Assembly: GCA_002415855.1 (NCBI GenBank)
Contig: DIAS01000104.1
Location: 10,893 to 54,841, forward strand
Source of the DNA: Bacteroidales bacterium UBA5072
GTDB taxonomy: Bacteria > Bacteroidota > Bacteroidia > Bacteroidales > UBA10428
Reading direction: 5' to 3'
DNA length: 43,949 nucleotides
Positions 1 through 7,819 of the stretch are shown piece after piece. Positions within the stretch are counted from its first letter, which is position 1. Each line of letters opens with the position of its first letter. The notes under the pieces were generated by a model. That model had not been told where the DNA came from. It did no database searches and saw only the letters and a list, made by a program, of their open reading frames with translations. The translations under genes were made by a program, and so were the position numbers.

Positions 1-1302
1 TTGCGGAATGTGATGAACATCCTGATCGAAAAGGATCTTTCCGTGATCGCTATCGTGGGGGAACAGATGAAAAACACGCCGGGCATCTCTGCCAACCTCT
101 TCAGTTCACTGGGCCGCAATGGTATCAGCGTCATTGCCACGGCACAGGGATCATCGGAACTGAACATCTCCGTGGTGATCAAGAAGGAAAGCCTCGTCAA
201 GGCCCTGAATGTCATCCATGAGGGCTTCTTCCTCTCTCATCACCGGGAATTGCACCTTTACCTGGTTGGGGCAGGCACGGTGGGCGACAACCTGCTGAAG
301 CAGCTCATGAACCAGCAGGAAGTGCTGCTCAGGGAACACCACCTGAAAGTAAATGTGGTGGGTATCTGTCGTTCGAGGAACATGCTGCTGAATCCCGAGG
401 GCATTAACCTGGCCGACTATCGCAGGGAAATGGAGCAGCAGGGGGAGAAGGCCGATATCGACCTGTTCATTCAGAAAATGAAATTCCTGAACCTCAGGAA
501 CAGCGTGTTCATCGATTGCACCGCCGATGCCAATATTGCCGCAACTTACAAACAGGTGCTAAGCGCCTTTGTTTCAGTTGTAGCAGCCAATAAAATAGCC
601 TGTTCATCGGAATATTCCCTTTACAGTGACCTGAAAAAGACCGCCCGCGAGAAGAACGTCAGGTTCATGTACGAGACCAACGTGGGGGCAGGATTGCCGA
701 TCATCAGCACCCTGAACGACCTGATCAGGAGCGGTGACAAGATCGTGCGGCTCGAAGCCGTTCTGTCTGGCACCCTGAACTTCATCTTTAATACTATCAG
801 TGAGGAGATATCACTCAGCAAAGCAGTTCAGATGGCCATGGACAAGGGATTTGCCGAACCTGACCCTCGGATCGACCTGAGCGGTATTGATGTAAAGCGC
901 AAGCTTCTGATTCTGGCCCGTGAATCGGGTTACCCGCTCGAAAGCAAGGATATCGGGATCATTCCCTTTTTACCCGATGATTGTTTCAGGGGAACCATGG
1001 ACGATTTCTGGAGCGCTCTGAAAAAGTATGATTCCGGATTCGAGGAACGGCGTAAAAAACTGATCCACGAAAATAAAAAGCTCAGGTTTGTCGCCCGGCT
1101 TGAGAACGGTGTGGCAGAAATTGAGTTGGTGGAGGTAGGAATGTCCCACCCGGCCTATCCGCTCGAAGGAAGTAACAACATCATCCTGATCACGACCGAC
1201 CGGTACCACGAACAGCCCATGGTCATCCGTGGTTATGGCGCAGGGGCCGCTGTGACAGCTGCAGGCGTATTTGCCGATATCATCAGGGTGGCCAATGTAT
1301 AA
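1..1302 (+). CDS. thrA: Bifunctional aspartokinase/homoserine dehydrogenase, C-terminal part
   Basis: This is the 3' portion of a fused aspartokinase I/homoserine dehydrogenase I; the kinase domain lies left of the window, so the TTG at position 1 is not a real start. What is visible begins in the second ACT (regulatory) domain (VIAIVGEQMKNTPGISANLF, then NGISVIATAQGSSELNISVV). It is followed from about residue 84 by the homoserine dehydrogenase with its NAD(P)-binding glycine motif LVGAGTVGDNLL, the segment GTLNFIFN and the catalytic-lysine region GIDVKRKLLILAR. The enzyme makes aspartyl phosphate and reduces aspartate semialdehyde to homoserine for threonine and methionine. The stop lies 9 bases before the next gene, and four genes in a row form a threonine operon. 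Family proteins are about 810-820 aa; 433 are seen here. Confidence 0.95.
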   Translation: MRNVMNILIEKDLSVIAIVGEQMKNTPGISANLFSSLGRNGISVIATAQGSSELNISVVIKKESLVKALNVIHEGFFLSHHRELHLYLVGAGTVGDNLLKQLMNQQEVLLREHHLKVNVVGICRSRNMLLNPEGINLADYRREMEQQGEKADIDLFIQKMKFLNLRNSVFIDCTADANIAATYKQVLSAFVSVVAANKIACSSEYSLYSDLKKTAREKNVRFMYETNVGAGLPIISTLNDLIRSGDKIVRLEAVLSGTLNFIFNTISEEISLSKAVQMAMDKGFAEPDPRIDLSGIDVKRKLLILARESGYPLESKDIGIIPFLPDDCFRGTMDDFWSALKKYDSGFEERRKKLIHENKKLRFVARLENGVAEIELVEVGMSHPAYPLEGSNNIILITTDRYHEQPMVIRGYGAGAAVTAAGVFADIIRVANV

Positions 1303-1311
1303 AAGAAGAAC

Positions 1312-1977
1312 ATGATAAAAGCTGTAATTTTTGATTTTGACGGGATCATTATCGACTCGGAACCCTTGTGGGTGGAAGCTGAAATGGGTGTATTCACTAC
1401 TGTAGGCATCAATCTCACTCCCGAAATGTGCCGCATGACCACTGGTCTCAATACCCAGGACACACTGCAACACTGGTATAACATCTATCACTGGACCGGC
1501 AAAAGCTTGTTCCAGGTGTACAAGGAAATCATGGAGGCCATGCAGCAACTGATCCTTGAAAAAGCCGATCTGAAAGAAGGATATCTCGATGTCCTGCAGC
1601 TGTTCGTGGACAAGAAGCTCCCGGTGGCCGTTGCTTCCTCATCGCCGCTGAAACTCATTACCACTGCACTGAAGAAATTCCACCTCTTTGAATTCTTCAG
1701 GATCATCAGCTCGGCAGAGAATGAGGAACATGGCAAACCACACCCTGCCCTTTATCTGGGAGCCGCCAGAAAACTGGGAATTGACCCCGTTAACTGCCTG
1801 GCCTTTGAGGATTCCTTCAATGGTGCCATCTCGGCCAAGGCTGCACGGATGAAACTGGTAACCATACCCGACAGCCATGATTTTGCTTCTACGCGTTTTG
1901 ACTTTGCTGACCTTAAGCTGCCATCACTGAAGGATTTCAAGGAAAAGCACTTCGATTCCCTCAATTCGTTAAATTAG
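1312..1977 (+). CDS. HAD-superfamily phosphatase, beta-phosphoglucomutase/HxpB-like
   Basis: A 221-residue haloacid dehalogenase hydrolase of the subfamily with a helical cap. Motif I is VIFDFDGIIIDSEPLW with nucleophile Asp8 and acid/base Asp10. Motif II is the serine-rich VAVASSSPLK. Motif III carries Lys in EHGKPHPALY, and motif IV is CLAFEDSFNGAISAKAA. The closest known relatives by these motifs are sugar-phosphate phosphatases such as hexitol phosphatase B and beta-phosphoglucomutase. The substrate cannot be told from sequence. It sits between thrA and thrC with gaps of 9 and 18 bases, so it is very probably co-transcribed with threonine synthesis genes; whether it takes part in that pathway is unknown. 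In many genomes this slot holds homoserine kinase, which this protein is not: it has no GHMP-kinase motifs. Confidence 0.85.
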   Translation: MIKAVIFDFDGIIIDSEPLWVEAEMGVFTTVGINLTPEMCRMTTGLNTQDTLQHWYNIYHWTGKSLFQVYKEIMEAMQQLILEKADLKEGYLDVLQLFVDKKLPVAVASSSPLKLITTALKKFHLFEFFRIISSAENEEHGKPHPALYLGAARKLGIDPVNCLAFEDSFNGAISAKAARMKLVTIPDSHDFASTRFDFADLKLPSLKDFKEKHFDSLNSLN

Positions 1978-1995
1978 CAGCCATATTTCATCAAC

Positions 1996-3369
1996 ATGAC
2001 CTCCGACAAGATACTGTACTACTCTACCAACGGGAATGCAGCCAGGGTAAGCTTTGGTGAAGCCCTGCTGAAAGGACTGGCACCGGACAACGGTCTTTAT
2101 ATGCCCGATCACATCCCCGCACTCGACAAGAATATCCTGAAAAGTCTGGCCGGTAAACCCTATCATGAAATTGCCTTCGTGATAGCGCAAAATTTCCTGC
2201 GGGGTGAAATTTCCGAAAACAGCCTCAGGTCAATTGTTAAAGATGCCTACAATTTTGAGGTACCTCTGCAGCATGTTTACGACCGGAATTATATCATGCG
2301 GCTCGACCAGGGCCCTACGGCTTCGTTCAAGGACTTTGCCGCACGCATGATGGGCCGCCTCATGCAACACTTCCTGCAACAACAGAACCGCAGGATGCTG
2401 ATCCTCACCGCCACATCGGGTGATACCGGCAGCGCAATCGCCAATGCGTTTTACGGGCTTGATAATATCCGGGTGGTGATCCTCTTCCCGGAGAATGAGG
2501 TAACCCCACGGCAACGCAAACAAATGACCACGCTGCGAAAGAACATCAGGATCATTTCATTGCAGGGCAAATTCGATGACTGCCAGTCCCTTGTCAAACA
2601 GGCATTCATGGATGACAGTCTCGCCAGCCTCAGCCTGTCGTCGGCTAATTCCATCAACATCGGACGCCTGCTTCCCCAGTCATTTTATTATTTTTATGCC
2701 TGGTCGCAATTAGCTGATACCATCAACGGTGAACAGGTGATTTTCTCAGTCCCTTCCGGCAATTTTGGCAACATGATGGGAGGCCTGCTGGCAAAAAGAA
2801 TGGGCCTTCCGGTTAAAAAGTTCATCATTGCCACCAATGAGAACGATGAAGTGCCTGTTTACTTTCAAACCGGGAATTATGCCACCATCGTTCCCTCAAG
2901 GAATTGCATATCCAGCGCCATGAATGTCGGGCACCCCAGCAACATGGCCCGGGTGATCTCTCTTTACGGCGGTGCCATGGATGAGAAGGGTAACATCACA
3001 CGTGATCCTGACATCCGCCGGATGCACGAGGATATTTTTGCTGTCAGCATCAGCGATCAGGAAACCACACGCGTGTTGAAGGACACCTACCTCGGGTACG
3101 GGGTTCTTACAGAACCACATGGCGCTGCAGGCTGGGCCGGCTTGTTGGAATACCTGAGAAAGTTTCAGGAGGATATTCCCGGCAACCAGCTTGCCATAAA
3201 TCTGGAAACCGCCCATCCTGCTAAATTTCCTGAAGAGGTGCGGACCCTGCTGGGTATCGAGCCCGAACTCCCTCCTTCGATGACGGGACTGGACCACGCC
3301 GATGAATCGTTTGACAGACTGGAGAACGACTATGCACAATTCAGGGATTACCTGAAAGTCCGGTACTAA
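1996..3369 (+). CDS. thrC: Threonine synthase
   Basis: PLP-dependent enzyme converting O-phosphohomoserine to threonine, last step of the pathway. The 457-residue length matches the class found in E. coli and fungi. The N-terminal segment YYSTNGNAARVSFGEALLKG is typical. The PLP lysine is Lys112 in GPTASFKDFAARM, and the phosphate-binding part is ATSGDTGSAIANAF. A second conserved stretch is VPSGNFGNMMGGLLAKRMG. It lies 18 bases after the HAD gene and 41 bases before the thrH-like gene, in the same direction. The operon therefore encodes an enzyme that consumes phosphohomoserine but no classical kinase to make it, which draws attention to the downstream ThrH homologue. Confidence 0.97.
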   Translation: MTSDKILYYSTNGNAARVSFGEALLKGLAPDNGLYMPDHIPALDKNILKSLAGKPYHEIAFVIAQNFLRGEISENSLRSIVKDAYNFEVPLQHVYDRNYIMRLDQGPTASFKDFAARMMGRLMQHFLQQQNRRMLILTATSGDTGSAIANAFYGLDNIRVVILFPENEVTPRQRKQMTTLRKNIRIISLQGKFDDCQSLVKQAFMDDSLASLSLSSANSINIGRLLPQSFYYFYAWSQLADTINGEQVIFSVPSGNFGNMMGGLLAKRMGLPVKKFIIATNENDEVPVYFQTGNYATIVPSRNCISSAMNVGHPSNMARVISLYGGAMDEKGNITRDPDIRRMHEDIFAVSISDQETTRVLKDTYLGYGVLTEPHGAAGWAGLLEYLRKFQEDIPGNQLAINLETAHPAKFPEEVRTLLGIEPELPPSMTGLDHADESFDRLENDYAQFRDYLKVRY

Positions 3370-3410
3370 ATTTTACCTATCTTGGCAGCCGAAAAACCTG
3401 AACAAGAAAC

Positions 3411-4025
3411 ATGAAAAAATTACACGCGGTATGTTCTGATCTCGAAGGAGTATGGGTTCCCGAAGTATGGATCAACGTGGCTGAAAGAACCGGCATCCCG
3501 GAACTCCGGCTTACGACGCGCGACATCAAGGACTACGACGAGCTGATGCGACATAGGCTGGAAATCCTGAAAGAAAAAAATCTTACCCTGCTCGATATTC
3601 AACGGGTGATTGCCACCATCAAGCCCCTACACGGCGCACTCGAGATGATAAACTGGCTGAAGCGGGTAACCCGGTTTATTGTGGTATCGGATACCTTTGT
3701 TGAATTTGCCGATCCGCTGATGGAACAGCTTGACAGGCCAACACTTTTTTGCCATTCACTCGAGGTGGATTCACACGGGATCATTACCGGTTATAACCTT
3801 CGACAGAAAGACTCCAAGCGTGAAACCGTGAAAGCACTGAAAAGCCTTAATTATGAAGTGATTGCCTTTGGCGACTCCTACAATGACATCAACATGTTGC
3901 TGGAAGCCGACCAGGGTGTGCTGTTCCGCCCGCCACAGAATGTCATCAGGGACTACCCGGAATTCCCTGTGATGATTGAATACGAGGAGCTGAAGTGTTT
4001 TTTGGAGGAGCGGTTCAGGTTATAG
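3411..4025 (+). CDS. thrH: Phosphoserine phosphatase/homoserine phosphotransferase, ThrH type
   Basis: A 204-residue HAD protein that resembles ThrH of Pseudomonas aeruginosa along its whole length. Shared blocks recalled from that protein include DLEGV, WINVAERTGI, TTRDIKDYDELM, LRQKDSKRETV and FGDSYNDINMLLEA. The nucleophile is Asp10, and the second acidic residue is Glu12 instead of the usual Asp, a mark of the ThrH group. Motif II is VVSDTF (Ser93). The known ThrH dephosphorylates phosphoserine and can pass the phosphate to homoserine, giving phosphohomoserine. Sitting directly behind thrC in an operon without thrB, it is a good candidate to feed threonine synthase; this role is inference. 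It could also serve mainly in serine synthesis as SerB. The gene ends just before a dispersed repeat. Confidence 0.9.
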   Translation: MKKLHAVCSDLEGVWVPEVWINVAERTGIPELRLTTRDIKDYDELMRHRLEILKEKNLTLLDIQRVIATIKPLHGALEMINWLKRVTRFIVVSDTFVEFADPLMEQLDRPTLFCHSLEVDSHGIITGYNLRQKDSKRETVKALKSLNYEVIAFGDSYNDINMLLEADQGVLFRPPQNVIRDYPEFPVMIEYEELKCFLEERFRL

Positions 4026-4034
4026 GTTTGTTTA

Positions 4035-4066
4035 GTCATGCTGAACGGAGCCGAAGGGAAGCATCT
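4035..4066. repeat. Dispersed repeat copy between convergent genes
   Basis: The stretch GTCATGCTGAACGGAGCCGA and the bases after it closely match, in reverse orientation, the motif CTTCGACTCCGCTCAGCCTG found twice at 7727-7777. It fills almost the whole 44-base gap between the ends of thrH (plus) and the E1 gene (minus). Such short, GC-richer repeats are common between genes in Bacteroidota genomes. A role in ending transcription from both sides is possible but not shown, because no U-tract follows. Confidence 0.6.
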
Positions 4067-4069
4067 GTA

Positions 4070-6502
4070 TTAATAAAGCCGGGGGTACTTGCCCGGATCG
4101 GCGCTATGCATCATGGCATAAACAGCATCAAACACATCCTCGGCATTCGGATTGGAGAAATAATCCCCATCAGTTGAATAAGCAGGCCGGTGTTCTTTTG
4201 CCGCCAGCGTCCGGGGTTCTGACCTGAGATACCTGTAGGCTCCCTGCCCTTCGATCACCTGTTGCATCATAAATGCAGTTGCCCCGCCGGGAACATCCTC
4301 GTCAAAGAAAAGAACCCTGCCGGTTTTCCGGATGGAATCCAGGATCATTTCCGTCAGGTCAAAAGGCAGGAGCGTTTGAACGTCAATCAGTTCCACATTG
4401 ATACCGAATTCCTTCAACTGCTTCGAAGCATCCTGGGCAATTCTTACGCAAGAACCATAGGTAACCAGGGTTAAGTCATCTCCTTCTTCGAGGATCTCCG
4501 GCATCCCCAGGGGAACCTTGTATTCCCCGGGATTCTCGGGTTTCAGTTCTTTCAGCCGGTATGCATTGAGCGGTTCAATCACGAGGGCCGGATCGTTACC
4601 TTCGAGCAGGGTGTTATAAAATCCTGCCGCCTGCGTCATGTTTCGTGGTACACAAACATATATACCGCGAATGGAATTGATCACCATGCTCAGGGGCGAT
4701 CCTGAATGCCATATTCCTTCGAGCCGGTGACCCCTGGTGCTGATGATCAGCGGTACACTCTGGCCTCCTGCCGTACGCCAGTGGGTAGTGGCAAGGTCAT
4801 CGCTCAGAATCTGCAGGGCATATAAGAGGTAGTCGAAATACTGTATTTCGGCAATGGGCCTGAAACCCCTGAGGGCAAGCCCTATTCCTTTGCCGATGAT
4901 AGCGGTCTCCCGTATACCGGTGTCAAAGATCCGGTGTTCTCCGTATTTTTTCTGAAGGCCTTCGTATGTCTGGTTTACGCCGCCAATTTTGCCAACGTCC
5001 TCGCCAAAAGCCACCAGTAAAGGGTACCTTGCAAAAAGCGCATCAAAATTATCCCGCAGTACCTCCCGGCCTGTTGTCATTGCCGGATTCTCCGCATACT
5101 GCGGCTCCGCTGCTGTCACGTTCAATGCCGAGCGGGGGCCTTCATCATACAGATAGGCGCTGTACTTTTCAAATCCGTTGACCTTGTTTTGTTCAATCCA
5201 GTGCATAAGTCCTTTGCTGAACGTTTCCCGCTGCGGACAATCATGGCAAACATGCCGGAGGATCTTCTTTGCCGTGCTGATATTGTCCTTGCGGACAGGG
5301 GAGGCAATGCCGCTGAGGTTGGAAGTATACAGCTGTATTTTGTCGATGTTTTCGCGCCGGCAAACGCAGCTTTTGCCTTCGATAATGGATAAAAGGCTTT
5401 CTTTTTCGCTGCGGATAAGCGACAGGTAGCTGTTCCAGGCCTTCTCACGGGCCATCGCCACCTCTTCAACAGCTGAATTTTCAATGGCTTCAAGTTCAGG
5501 ATGTGTGGCAATCCCCTGTTCGATGATCCATTCTTTCATTCTGGAAATGCAATCGTGTTCAGCCTCCCAGGAAAGGCGTTCAGGCGATTTGTAACGCTCA
5601 TGCGAGCCCGATGTGGAATGTCCCAACGGCTGTGTAACCTCCACCACATGGAACAGCACGGGAATATGTTCCTGGCGGCATCTGGCAATGCCTTCCGCAA
5701 ACATGCCGTTTAAACGGGGGTAATCCCATCCCCTGGCTTCAAAGATCAGTATACCCTGGTCACCGCCGTTTCTTTCAAATCCCCTGAGCACTTTCGAAAT
5801 GCTTGCTTTTGTTGTTTGTCGGGCGGTAGGGACCGAAATACCATATCCGTCATCCCAAACGGCAACAGCAAGCGGTATTTGCAGAACACCTGCAGCATTC
5901 ATGGTCTCAAAAAAATGCCCTTCGGATGTACTTGCATCTCCGATAGTGCCAAAAGCCACTTCATCGCCGTTGATGCTGATCCTGGTAAAACGCGACAATT
6001 CCGGGTTTACCCTGAAAAGTCTGGAAGCCAATCCCAGCCCCAGTAACCGTGGCATATGTCCTGCCGTGGGCGAAAGATCGGAAGCTGAATTCTTCTGCTG
6101 TGTCAGATCGAGCCACTCCCCTTTGCTGTCGACATTGCGTGTGGAAAAATGATTGTTGAACGAACGACCGGCATTGCCCGGGTTTAGCTCTTCATCGGCA
6201 GTTCCGTATAACTGGGCGAAAAATTCCTCAACCGTCAGTAAGCCGGCAGCCATCATGAATGTCTGATCGCGGTAATACCCTGAGCGCCAGTCACCATTCC
6301 TGAACTGCCGGGCATAGGCAATTTGGGCAACCTCCTTGCCGTCACCGAATATCCCGAATTTGGCCTTGCCGGTCAGGACCTCTTTGCGGCCTGTAAGGCT
6401 GCAGTGCCTGCTTACCAGGGCAAGCCGGTAGTCTTTCAGGATTTCTTCGCCGGAGAGATTAAGATCGGGAGTTTGGGCATTAAGGACTTCATTACCAATC
6501 AT
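4070..6502 (-). CDS. 2-oxoacid dehydrogenase E1, fused alpha and beta subunits (branched-chain type)
   Basis: An 810-residue fusion of the two thiamine-diphosphate E1 subunits that decarboxylate a 2-oxoacid and acylate the lipoyl arm of E2. The alpha half (about 1-400) has the TPP motif GDASTSEGHFFETMNAAG (Gly188-Asp189, Asn202) and the following DDGYGIS. The beta half (from about 480) has VAFGEDVG, the segment FDTGIRETAIIGKG with the conserved Glu, EIQYFDYLLYALQ, and the C-terminal transketolase domain with VTYGSCVRIA and LIDVQTLLPFD. Fused E1 proteins of this kind are usual in Bacteroidota and are annotated as branched-chain or general 2-oxoacid dehydrogenases; which acid is used is not readable. 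Its probable partner E2 is about 19 kb away at 25421-26722, and no E3 (lipoamide dehydrogenase) gene is in the window. It diverges from the small membrane protein gene at 6611. Confidence 0.93.
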   Translation of the reverse strand: MIGNEVLNAQTPDLNLSGEEILKDYRLALVSRHCSLTGRKEVLTGKAKFGIFGDGKEVAQIAYARQFRNGDWRSGYYRDQTFMMAAGLLTVEEFFAQLYGTADEELNPGNAGRSFNNHFSTRNVDSKGEWLDLTQQKNSASDLSPTAGHMPRLLGLGLASRLFRVNPELSRFTRISINGDEVAFGTIGDASTSEGHFFETMNAAGVLQIPLAVAVWDDGYGISVPTARQTTKASISKVLRGFERNGGDQGILIFEARGWDYPRLNGMFAEGIARCRQEHIPVLFHVVEVTQPLGHSTSGSHERYKSPERLSWEAEHDCISRMKEWIIEQGIATHPELEAIENSAVEEVAMAREKAWNSYLSLIRSEKESLLSIIEGKSCVCRRENIDKIQLYTSNLSGIASPVRKDNISTAKKILRHVCHDCPQRETFSKGLMHWIEQNKVNGFEKYSAYLYDEGPRSALNVTAAEPQYAENPAMTTGREVLRDNFDALFARYPLLVAFGEDVGKIGGVNQTYEGLQKKYGEHRIFDTGIRETAIIGKGIGLALRGFRPIAEIQYFDYLLYALQILSDDLATTHWRTAGGQSVPLIISTRGHRLEGIWHSGSPLSMVINSIRGIYVCVPRNMTQAAGFYNTLLEGNDPALVIEPLNAYRLKELKPENPGEYKVPLGMPEILEEGDDLTLVTYGSCVRIAQDASKQLKEFGINVELIDVQTLLPFDLTEMILDSIRKTGRVLFFDEDVPGGATAFMMQQVIEGQGAYRYLRSEPRTLAAKEHRPAYSTDGDYFSNPNAEDVFDAVYAMMHSADPGKYPRLY

Positions 6503-6581
6503 AGTTCCGATTTGTTAGGATATTAACACTCTACCCTTTGGAATGTTCGGCCGGTTGAACCAATCCTATTGTTTTTTGTTC

Positions 6582-6589
6582 TATTTTTG
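6582..6589 (+). promoter_or_regulatory. Probable Bacteroidota -7 element
   Basis: The sequence TATTTTTG matches the TAnnTTTG consensus of the Bacteroidota housekeeping sigma factor. It lies 21 bases before the ATG of the small membrane protein gene at 6611. No clear TTG -33 box is seen at 19-21 bases upstream, so the call rests on one element. Confidence 0.5.
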
Positions 6590-6610
6590 CACAGATCATT
6601 TGAATGAATC

Positions 6611-6850
6611 ATGTTACAATTGCTCATCATCGTAACCGCACTTGTTTCGCTTTCCTTCCTTTTCCTGGGAATTAACATCTTTTTCTTTGGCAGGAAATTC
6701 CCTGAAACCGAGGTTGGCACGAACAGGAATATGATCCGGCTTGGAATTCGCTGTCCGCAATGCGAAGAAAGAAGCCGATACCGGAAGCAAAGGCCCGTGA
6801 AGGTCAATTTAAAGAACCTGCGCCCTGACTGGACTTTGCTGAAGGGTTAA
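6611..6850 (+). CDS. Small single-pass membrane protein with CxxC motif
   Basis: A 79-residue protein of unknown function. Residues 3-27 form one hydrophobic segment (LLIIVTALVSLSFLFLGINIFF). A basic/charged soluble tail follows with FPETEVGTNRNMIRLGIRCPQC, including one Cys-Pro-Gln-Cys pair. The layout of a membrane helix, then FPxTxVGxNxxMxxxGIxC, is one I recall in small Bacteroidota membrane proteins without assigned function; it is also loosely like NqrM, the iron-delivery factor for Na+-NQR, but I do not claim that identity. The CxxC could bind a metal or form a disulfide. The gene stands alone: it diverges from the E1 gene, has a good -7 motif 21 bases upstream, and is followed by a hairpin at 6859. 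Confidence 0.7.
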   Translation: MLQLLIIVTALVSLSFLFLGINIFFFGRKFPETEVGTNRNMIRLGIRCPQCEERSRYRKQRPVKVNLKNLRPDWTLLKG

Positions 6851-6858
6851 AACAGAAA

Positions 6859-6881
6859 AGGGGGTCGTACCGCTACCCCCT
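6859..6881 (+). terminator. GC-rich hairpin after the small membrane protein gene
   Basis: AGGGGGT and ACCCCCT form a 7-bp stem with a 9-base loop, 9 bases after the stop codon. There is no run of T behind it, only CTCCCGAAATAAACC, so it is a weak candidate for intrinsic termination. It may instead be part of a leader element for the region downstream. Confidence 0.4.
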
Positions 6882-7138
6882 CTCCCGAAATAAACCTAAA
6901 ATTAAACCTTGTATGAAATTTATGATGTTGTTTGTTGCCTATTCTATGACATTTCTCGCGTACTTTTCACGTAACCGATTCCAAGATGATTCGCATCCGT
7001 TCCTGAAATATTGATAATAAGGGAACAGGGCAAACCGTTATTAAAACGGTCCATGATGTAACAGCATGTTTGGTTAATTTTGGTGACACTATGTGACTGT
7101 GGAATAGATTTTGATCTGGTACCTATAAACATTACAAG
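6882..7138 (+). other. Intergenic region with possible leader and 33-codon ORF
   Basis: Between the hairpin and yqgE there is an A/C-rich stretch (AAACCTAAAATTAAACC) leading directly to an ATG at 6913. From there a 33-codon frame runs to 7014, beginning MKFMMLFVAYSMTFLAYF and turning polar. It has the look of a signal-peptide start but stops early; it could be a tiny membrane peptide, or the left-over start of a lost outer-membrane gene. The part from 7015 to 7138 contains TTTTG at 7079-7082 and a near-consensus TAGATTTTG at 7105, which may be the promoter of yqgE. Nothing else is recognised. Confidence 0.3.
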
Positions 7139-7726
7139 ATGCAAATCCATTATGATTTTTTTCAGTCTGAGAATACACTCCTTCCGCAAAAGGGCCGGAT
7201 TCTTATTTCTGAACCCTTTCTGATGGACAACTATTTTAAAAGGTCGATCGTTCTAATCACGGAACACTCAGAGGAGGGAACGGTGGGGTTTGTACTGAAC
7301 AAGCCTGTAAACATGAAGGTACATGAGATCATCACCGACTTTCCGGCCATTGATGCGATTGTTTCACTGGGAGGACCAGTACAGACCAATACACTCCATT
7401 ATATCCACACCCTGGGCGATATTATTCCCAACAGCATGAAAGTTATTGAAAACATATACTGGGGAGGGGAATTTGATGTGATCAAACGGCTGTTGGAATC
7501 GGGAAGCCTCAACAATGAAAACATAAGGTTTTTCCTCGGTTACAGCGGCTGGCAGTCCAATCAGCTGGAGGATGAGCTGAACGACAATGCCTGGGTGGTT
7601 GCTGATATCAGTCCCGATGAAATTATGTCTCCCATGAACAAGTATTTCTGGAACATTGCCCTGAACCGGCTTGGTAAAAAGTACCAGATGTGGGCAAACT
7701 TCCCCGAGAATCCACAGAATAACTAG
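7139..7726 (+). CDS. yqgE: YqgE/AlgH family protein
   Basis: A 195-residue member of the UPF0301 family. Diagnostic blocks are KGRILISEPFLMDNYFKRSIVL near residues 18-39, EGTVGFVLNKPV, VSLGGPVQTNTLHYIHT, and the C-terminal FFLGYSGWQSNQLEDEL. The family is widespread and conserved in structure, but its biochemical role is not settled; AlgH was first noted as affecting alginate expression in Pseudomonas. The start ATG is preceded by the weak promoter-like sequence described for the intergenic region. The stop codon is followed at once by a repeat cluster. The gene appears to be alone in its transcription unit. Confidence 0.9.
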   Translation: MQIHYDFFQSENTLLPQKGRILISEPFLMDNYFKRSIVLITEHSEEGTVGFVLNKPVNMKVHEIITDFPAIDAIVSLGGPVQTNTLHYIHTLGDIIPNSMKVIENIYWGGEFDVIKRLLESGSLNNENIRFFLGYSGWQSNQLEDELNDNAWVVADISPDEIMSPMNKYFWNIALNRLGKKYQMWANFPENPQNN

Positions 7727-7805
7727 GGCTTCGACTCCGCTCAGCCTGACCAAGGCTTCGACTCCGCTCAGCCTGACAGGTTTGTCATCCCGAGCGTAGT
7801 CGAAG
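7727..7805. repeat. Two direct and one inverted copies of a dispersed repeat
   Basis: GGCTTCGACTCCGCTCAGCC plus TGAC occurs at 7727-7750 and again at 7754-7777. An imperfect inverted copy, GTCATCCCGAGCGTAGTCGA and the next two bases, is at 7784-7805. The second and third can fold into a long imperfect hairpin between the convergent genes yqgE and the aminotransferase-like gene. The same family occurs at 4035-4066. It may end transcription from both sides, but it is best described simply as an intergenic repeat. Confidence 0.75.
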
Positions 7806-7819
7806 GATATTTAATAAAC

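Noticed and set aside
1..1302. Stand-alone homoserine dehydrogenase starting at position 1
   Set aside because: The first residues belong to the ACT domain of a fused aspartokinase; the TTG at the edge is only a cut point.
970..1548. 192-codon open frame on the minus strand across thrA and the HAD gene
   Set aside because: It lies opposite two well-supported genes, shows no family motifs and has a composition expected from antisense reading.
2896..3339. 147-codon minus-strand frame opposite thrC
   Set aside because: Antisense shadow of a conserved coding region; no domain and no start context.
7727..7805. CRISPR array
   Set aside because: Only two direct copies with a 3-base spacing and one inverted copy; no spacer pattern and no cas genes.
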